The translations under genes and the position numbers were made by a program. Below are positions 61,164-64,000 of a stretch of DNA of 64,000 nt, piece after piece (position 1 is the stretch's first letter; every line of letters starts with the position of its first letter). Source of the DNA: Acinetobacter sp. ANC 4178. Lineage in GTDB: Bacteria; Pseudomonadota; Gammaproteobacteria; Pseudomonadales; Moraxellaceae. The notes under the pieces are model-generated. The model saw only the letters and a program-made list of their open reading frames with translations. It did no database searches and was not told where the DNA came from. The stretch is from contig NZ_SJOD01000002.1 of NCBI RefSeq assembly GCF_004331175.1, forward strand, positions 524,675-588,674, in the 5' to 3' direction.

Positions 61164-61496
61164 TCAAACTAAAAGTGGAACATAATCCATCTGTAATTCT
61201 CGATGTTTGTGCAATTGTCGTTTTAATTTTTCTGTCAATTTTTTAATTGAAGTGTACATATCATCTGCCGTGGCCTGCGCAAACAATTCTATACCCGGTA
61301 AACGAATAATAGCTTCGGCTATATGATTCGCACTCCCTTTTTTAGAATGTTTATCAATTTGATGATCTTTAGAGAGTTTCACCTGCATACTATTGACTTG
61401 ATCTAAGTGCTTCGTCATTTGGGCAAATTTTTCACGAATATTTTCTTCGATCGCAGGGGTGATAGTTAAATGATGACCACGAATTGTTATTTGCAT
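61164..61496 (-). CDS. hpf: Ribosome hibernation promoting factor
   Basis: A 110-residue short HPF/RaiA-type protein. From the ATG at 61496 (GAGGG upstream) it begins MQITIRGHHLTITPAIEENIREKFAQM. It has the beta-alpha-beta-beta-beta-alpha pattern of the S30AE domain, with a basic second helix (IKKLTEKLKRQLHKHREL) that binds 16S rRNA. There is no long C-terminal dimerisation domain. It lies downstream of rpoN, as in many proteobacteria. Confidence 0.9.
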   Translation of the reverse strand: MQITIRGHHLTITPAIEENIREKFAQMTKHLDQVNSMQVKLSKDHQIDKHSKKGSANHIAEAIIRLPGIELFAQATADDMYTSIKKLTEKLKRQLHKHRELQMDYVPLLV

Positions 61497-61606
61497 AATT
61501 CTATCCCTCACCTTCTTTTAGGATTAGCAAAGGTACAGCCGAAATGTTTCACAGCCAGAAAAGAATCTGCGCAATCTGATCAAATCATTTCAACCGTCCT
61601 TTAAAA

Positions 61607-61644
61607 TAAAAAAGAGATTCATTATTTCGTCATAATGAATCTCT
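61607..61644 (-). terminator. Terminator after rpoN
   Basis: AGAGATTCATTA, eight-base loop, TAATGAATCTCT with a T-rich tail on the minus strand, about 20 bases after the rpoN stop. It separates rpoN from hpf transcription. Confidence 0.85.
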
Positions 61645-61665
61645 AGAATAGTCATACTTTAAATT

Positions 61666-63117
61666 TTAGATCAAGACTTTTCGCTCGGAAGAAGACGGAA
61701 TATGTAACGATTCACGATACTTTGCGACCGTACGACGTGCCACATCAATACCCTCATCCTTCAACATATTGGCAATCGCATTATCAGACAAAGGCTTACG
61801 TGTATTTTCTTCTGCAATCATTTTCTTAATTTTGGCACGAATCGCTGTAGAAGAGGCTTCACCACCCGACGTTGTCCCCACGTGACTTGAGAAAAAATAC
61901 TTCAATTCAAACAACCCACGTGGCGTCAACATATACTTATTGGTTGTCACCCGCGAAACGGTTGACTCATGTAACTCAACTTCTTCTGCAATATCACGCA
62001 GCACCAAAGGCTTCATCCCTTCAGCACCAATCTCAAGAAATGCCTTTTGATGCTCGACAATACACGAAGCTACTTTCAATAAAGTTTTATGGCGTTCATC
62101 GACACTTTTAATAAAATTCTTGGCTTCCAACATTTGATTACGCAAATATTGATTTTCATCACTTTGATCTGCTCGACGAATCATGTTCGCATAAAATGAA
62201 TTTACTCTTAATTTAGGCATTACATCAGGATTCAATTGAATTTGCCAATGATCATTGCGCTTCATGACCACAACATCTGGAATTTGGTAATCCGAATCTT
62301 TATCTTCAAACTCAAGTCCTGGATGTGCTTTTAATGTTTTTAATAAATTCACCGCAGATTTGAGTTGGTCTGTATTTAATCCTGTCTGTTTAAGCAACTT
62401 CGCAAGCTCATTAGAAATCAATAATTCATAATGTTTAAGCAAAATCATCGCTTCATGACGATAAGTCGTTTGAACGGGTAAACTTTCCAGTTGAACCATT
62501 AAGCATTCAGCCAGATTTCTAGACCCTATTCCAATTGGATCAAGACGTTGAATATGTTTTAAGACAACAATGACTTCATCATCTTCGATGACTTCATCAT
62601 AATCCATAGATGCTAAAAGGTGTTGAACGGATGTTGTAATTTCTGAAATCTCGACATCCAAAAAGCCCTTATTATCTAATGAGTCAATAATACAGTAGGC
62701 AATTAAACGATCAATTTGAGAAAAATGAAGCAAGTTAATTTGTTCAAGCATATGCTCTTTTAAGCCTATGTGACCTTGGCGATTATCCTCTCGCTCCTCA
62801 AATTCGGCACTCCCCAAACTGGTTGATTGATGGGTATAAACATCATCCCAATCCGTATCTACAGGTAAGTCATCGGGTAGATGATCGGCATTTAATTCAC
62901 TGGTTAAATCAGTATTATCATGTTCTTTTTCTAAGCTTGATAAACTTTCGACACTATTTTGTTCTTCTACTTTTTCTAATAATGGGTTACTGTCGAGTTG
63001 AATTTGAATTTCTTGTTCCAATTCCAAACTGGACAATTGAAGCAAACGAATGGCTTGTTGCAACTGAGGAGTCAACGACAATGAGTTCGCAACTTTGAGT
63101 CCAACCGATAACTTCAT
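61666..63117 (-). CDS. rpoN: RNA polymerase sigma-54 factor
   Basis: A 483-residue alternative sigma factor. Region I is Gln/Leu-rich (LTPQLQQAIRLLQLSSLELEQEIQIQL), followed by an acidic region II (about 60-110). The core-binding domain and the C-terminal helix-turn-helix follow, with RpoN box ARRTVAKYRESLHIP near the end. It depends on enhancer-binding ATPases encoded elsewhere. In many relatives the lptAB genes lie upstream; here it is an A+T-rich gap and an rRNA operon. Confidence 0.96.
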   Translation of the reverse strand: MKLSVGLKVANSLSLTPQLQQAIRLLQLSSLELEQEIQIQLDSNPLLEKVEEQNSVESLSSLEKEHDNTDLTSELNADHLPDDLPVDTDWDDVYTHQSTSLGSAEFEEREDNRQGHIGLKEHMLEQINLLHFSQIDRLIAYCIIDSLDNKGFLDVEISEITTSVQHLLASMDYDEVIEDDEVIVVLKHIQRLDPIGIGSRNLAECLMVQLESLPVQTTYRHEAMILLKHYELLISNELAKLLKQTGLNTDQLKSAVNLLKTLKAHPGLEFEDKDSDYQIPDVVVMKRNDHWQIQLNPDVMPKLRVNSFYANMIRRADQSDENQYLRNQMLEAKNFIKSVDERHKTLLKVASCIVEHQKAFLEIGAEGMKPLVLRDIAEEVELHESTVSRVTTNKYMLTPRGLFELKYFFSSHVGTTSGGEASSTAIRAKIKKMIAEENTRKPLSDNAIANMLKDEGIDVARRTVAKYRESLHIPSSSERKVLI

Positions 63118-63765
63118 ATAACCCTACTCATTATTAATCATTAAATACAAGCAATTTTTATGCCGCTTTATGTTTTTATAGCATAGTTTTAGTAAAAGTC
63201 ATACAAAATTCTGCTGCACTTAAGCCCACCAATAATCTTCTGTTATTTCAAGCCTAATCCTTTATTTTCAAATTACCAATCATTTACTCGTATTCGCATC
63301 AACCACAAGGTCTCCAGTAACCAGTGTGATCAACAACTATCCAACCCTATTTTCATGCTTTTTAAATCCCCTATAAATTGCAGCGCTCAAATGAGCATGC
63401 AATATCTTTCCAATAAAAGATACGTCTTGCCAGTCCTCATGTAAAAAATTCTTATTCTTTAAAATTTTTTCAAGAATGACCTATATCTGAATACCTCTCA
63501 CCCCATATACAGCACAATATATTGATTTTTATTAAAAAAATTTTAGACTCCTTATCTCAATACTAAATACAAAGGAATTGGATAAAAATCAAAACTTGCC
63601 TTAACCCAAATCTATAAAATGGAACTCGCTTTAAAATTTTTTGAATAGTTCTTTTTGTTAGCTTGGAAATTGAAATTTTTAAACCGAGTAGAACAACCAT
63701 ATTTTAATAATTTTCTATATTTATCAGGATCTGTGTGGAAATAAAGTATTATTTTCCAGATAGAG
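63118..63765. other. A+T-rich gap between rpoN and the rRNA operon
   Basis: About 650 bases. I see no convincing gene: the only longer frame (63612-63830, minus) would run through the rRNA terminator and 5S sequence and has no ribosome binding site. There are no large inverted or tandem repeats. The rpoN promoter should lie near 63130-63250, but no clear -35/-10 pair stands out. Confidence 0.6.
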
Positions 63766-63799
63766 AAACACCCCCTGATCTGATGACCAGGGGGTGTTT
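63766..63799 (-). terminator. rRNA operon terminator
   Basis: AAACACCCCCTG, nine-base loop, TCAGGGGGTGTTT on the minus strand, just beyond the 5S 3' end. It is a very stable G+C stem. Confidence 0.85.
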
Positions 63800-63806
63800 G
63801 AATAAT

Positions 63807-63922
63807 GAGCTGGCGATGACTTACTCTCACATGGGTAACCCCACACTACCATCAGCGCTAAGAGGTTTCACTTCTGAGTTCGGGAAGGGATCAGGTGGTT
63901 CACTCTTGCTATTGTCGCCAGC
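63807..63922 (-). rRNA. rrf: 5S ribosomal RNA
   Basis: About 115 bases on the minus strand. The 5' end GCTGGCGACAATAGCAAGAG pairs with the 3' end CATCGCCAGC. The internal blocks CCTGATCCCTTCCCGAACTC and GCGCTGATGGTAGTGTGGGG are the conserved bacterial 5S core. It is the last gene of an rRNA operon whose 23S and 16S genes lie beyond 64000. Ends are approximate to a few bases. Confidence 0.95.
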
Positions 63923-64000
63923 ACAACTGTTTATGACTATTGGTTATGGTCTTATTTACACATTGTGTATGCCTAACTTTCGTCAAATGAGTTATTAACA

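Noticed and set aside
63612..63830. 72-codon minus-strand ORF near the right edge
   Set aside because: It overlaps the 5S rRNA 3' end and the rRNA terminator and lacks a ribosome binding site.

Overview
The window is chromosomal DNA of a gammaproteobacterium, almost certainly an Acinetobacter species. The evidence is low-to-moderate G+C, Acinetobacter-like protein sequences throughout, a complete fil gene cluster known from that genus, and a dadA-alr-ridA-cycA group beside an Lrp-type regulator. All assignments come from reading the sequence and from remembered family features; no database search was run. I see no insertion sequence, prophage or CRISPR array.

Positions 1-2480 hold small accessory genes: a hot-dog-fold protein, a glycine-zipper lipoprotein, two overlapping small ORFs that may be one frameshifted gene, and a four-helix membrane protein. 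Positions 2490-19500, all on the minus strand, are the information-processing core. Read 5' to 3' it is rpsL-rpsG-fusA-tuf, tRNA-Trp, secE-nusG-rplK-rplA-rplJ-rplL-rpoB-rpoC. The str and rif clusters therefore adjoin, with one tuf at the junction. Spacers carry hairpins, an L10 leader, an rplL-rpoB attenuator and a palindromic repeat inserted between rpoB and rpoC. Streptomycin- and rifampicin-target residues look wild type.

Positions 19600-33700 hold an EcsC-family gene, fabB-hemJ, an acyltransferase, the D-alanine catabolic cluster with its divergent Lrp-type regulator, a Spo0M-like gene, a HAD phosphatase divergent from thiD, a NERD-domain gene, and gdx-ogt. The gdx gene sits behind a recognisable guanidine-II riboswitch.

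Positions 33700-37650 are a periplasmic copper-resistance operon: a His/Cys-rich small protein, multicopper oxidase CopA with eleven 13-residue Met/His repeats, a 101-residue Met/His-rich mini-protein that looks like a duplicated CopB N-terminus, and CopB. Next to it, before rpe, is a 12-bp-phased array of DnaA-box-like sequences beside A+T-rich DNA.

Positions 38000-45900 are mostly housekeeping: rpe, S-formylglutathione hydrolase, a membrane-fused C13 peptidase, rsmJ, uppP, tsaB, a gamma-carbonic-anhydrase-like protein and two Nudix hydrolases. Positions 45900-54080 are filA-filF. They are usually called pilus assembly genes, but the cluster contains no pilin, usher, chaperone or ATPase. Its C39-like protease (FilB) and FapF-like outer-membrane barrel (FilC) suggest a relative of the Fap functional-amyloid export system, with FilA as the abundant secreted product. 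This is the best candidate here for an under-described system.

Positions 54300-64000 hold pabB, hisC, hisD, a small NTF2-like gene, hisG, murA, a BolA-family gene, hpf and rpoN. An A+T-rich gap of about 650 bp then leads to the 3' end of an rRNA operon (terminator and 5S rRNA) that enters from beyond the right edge.
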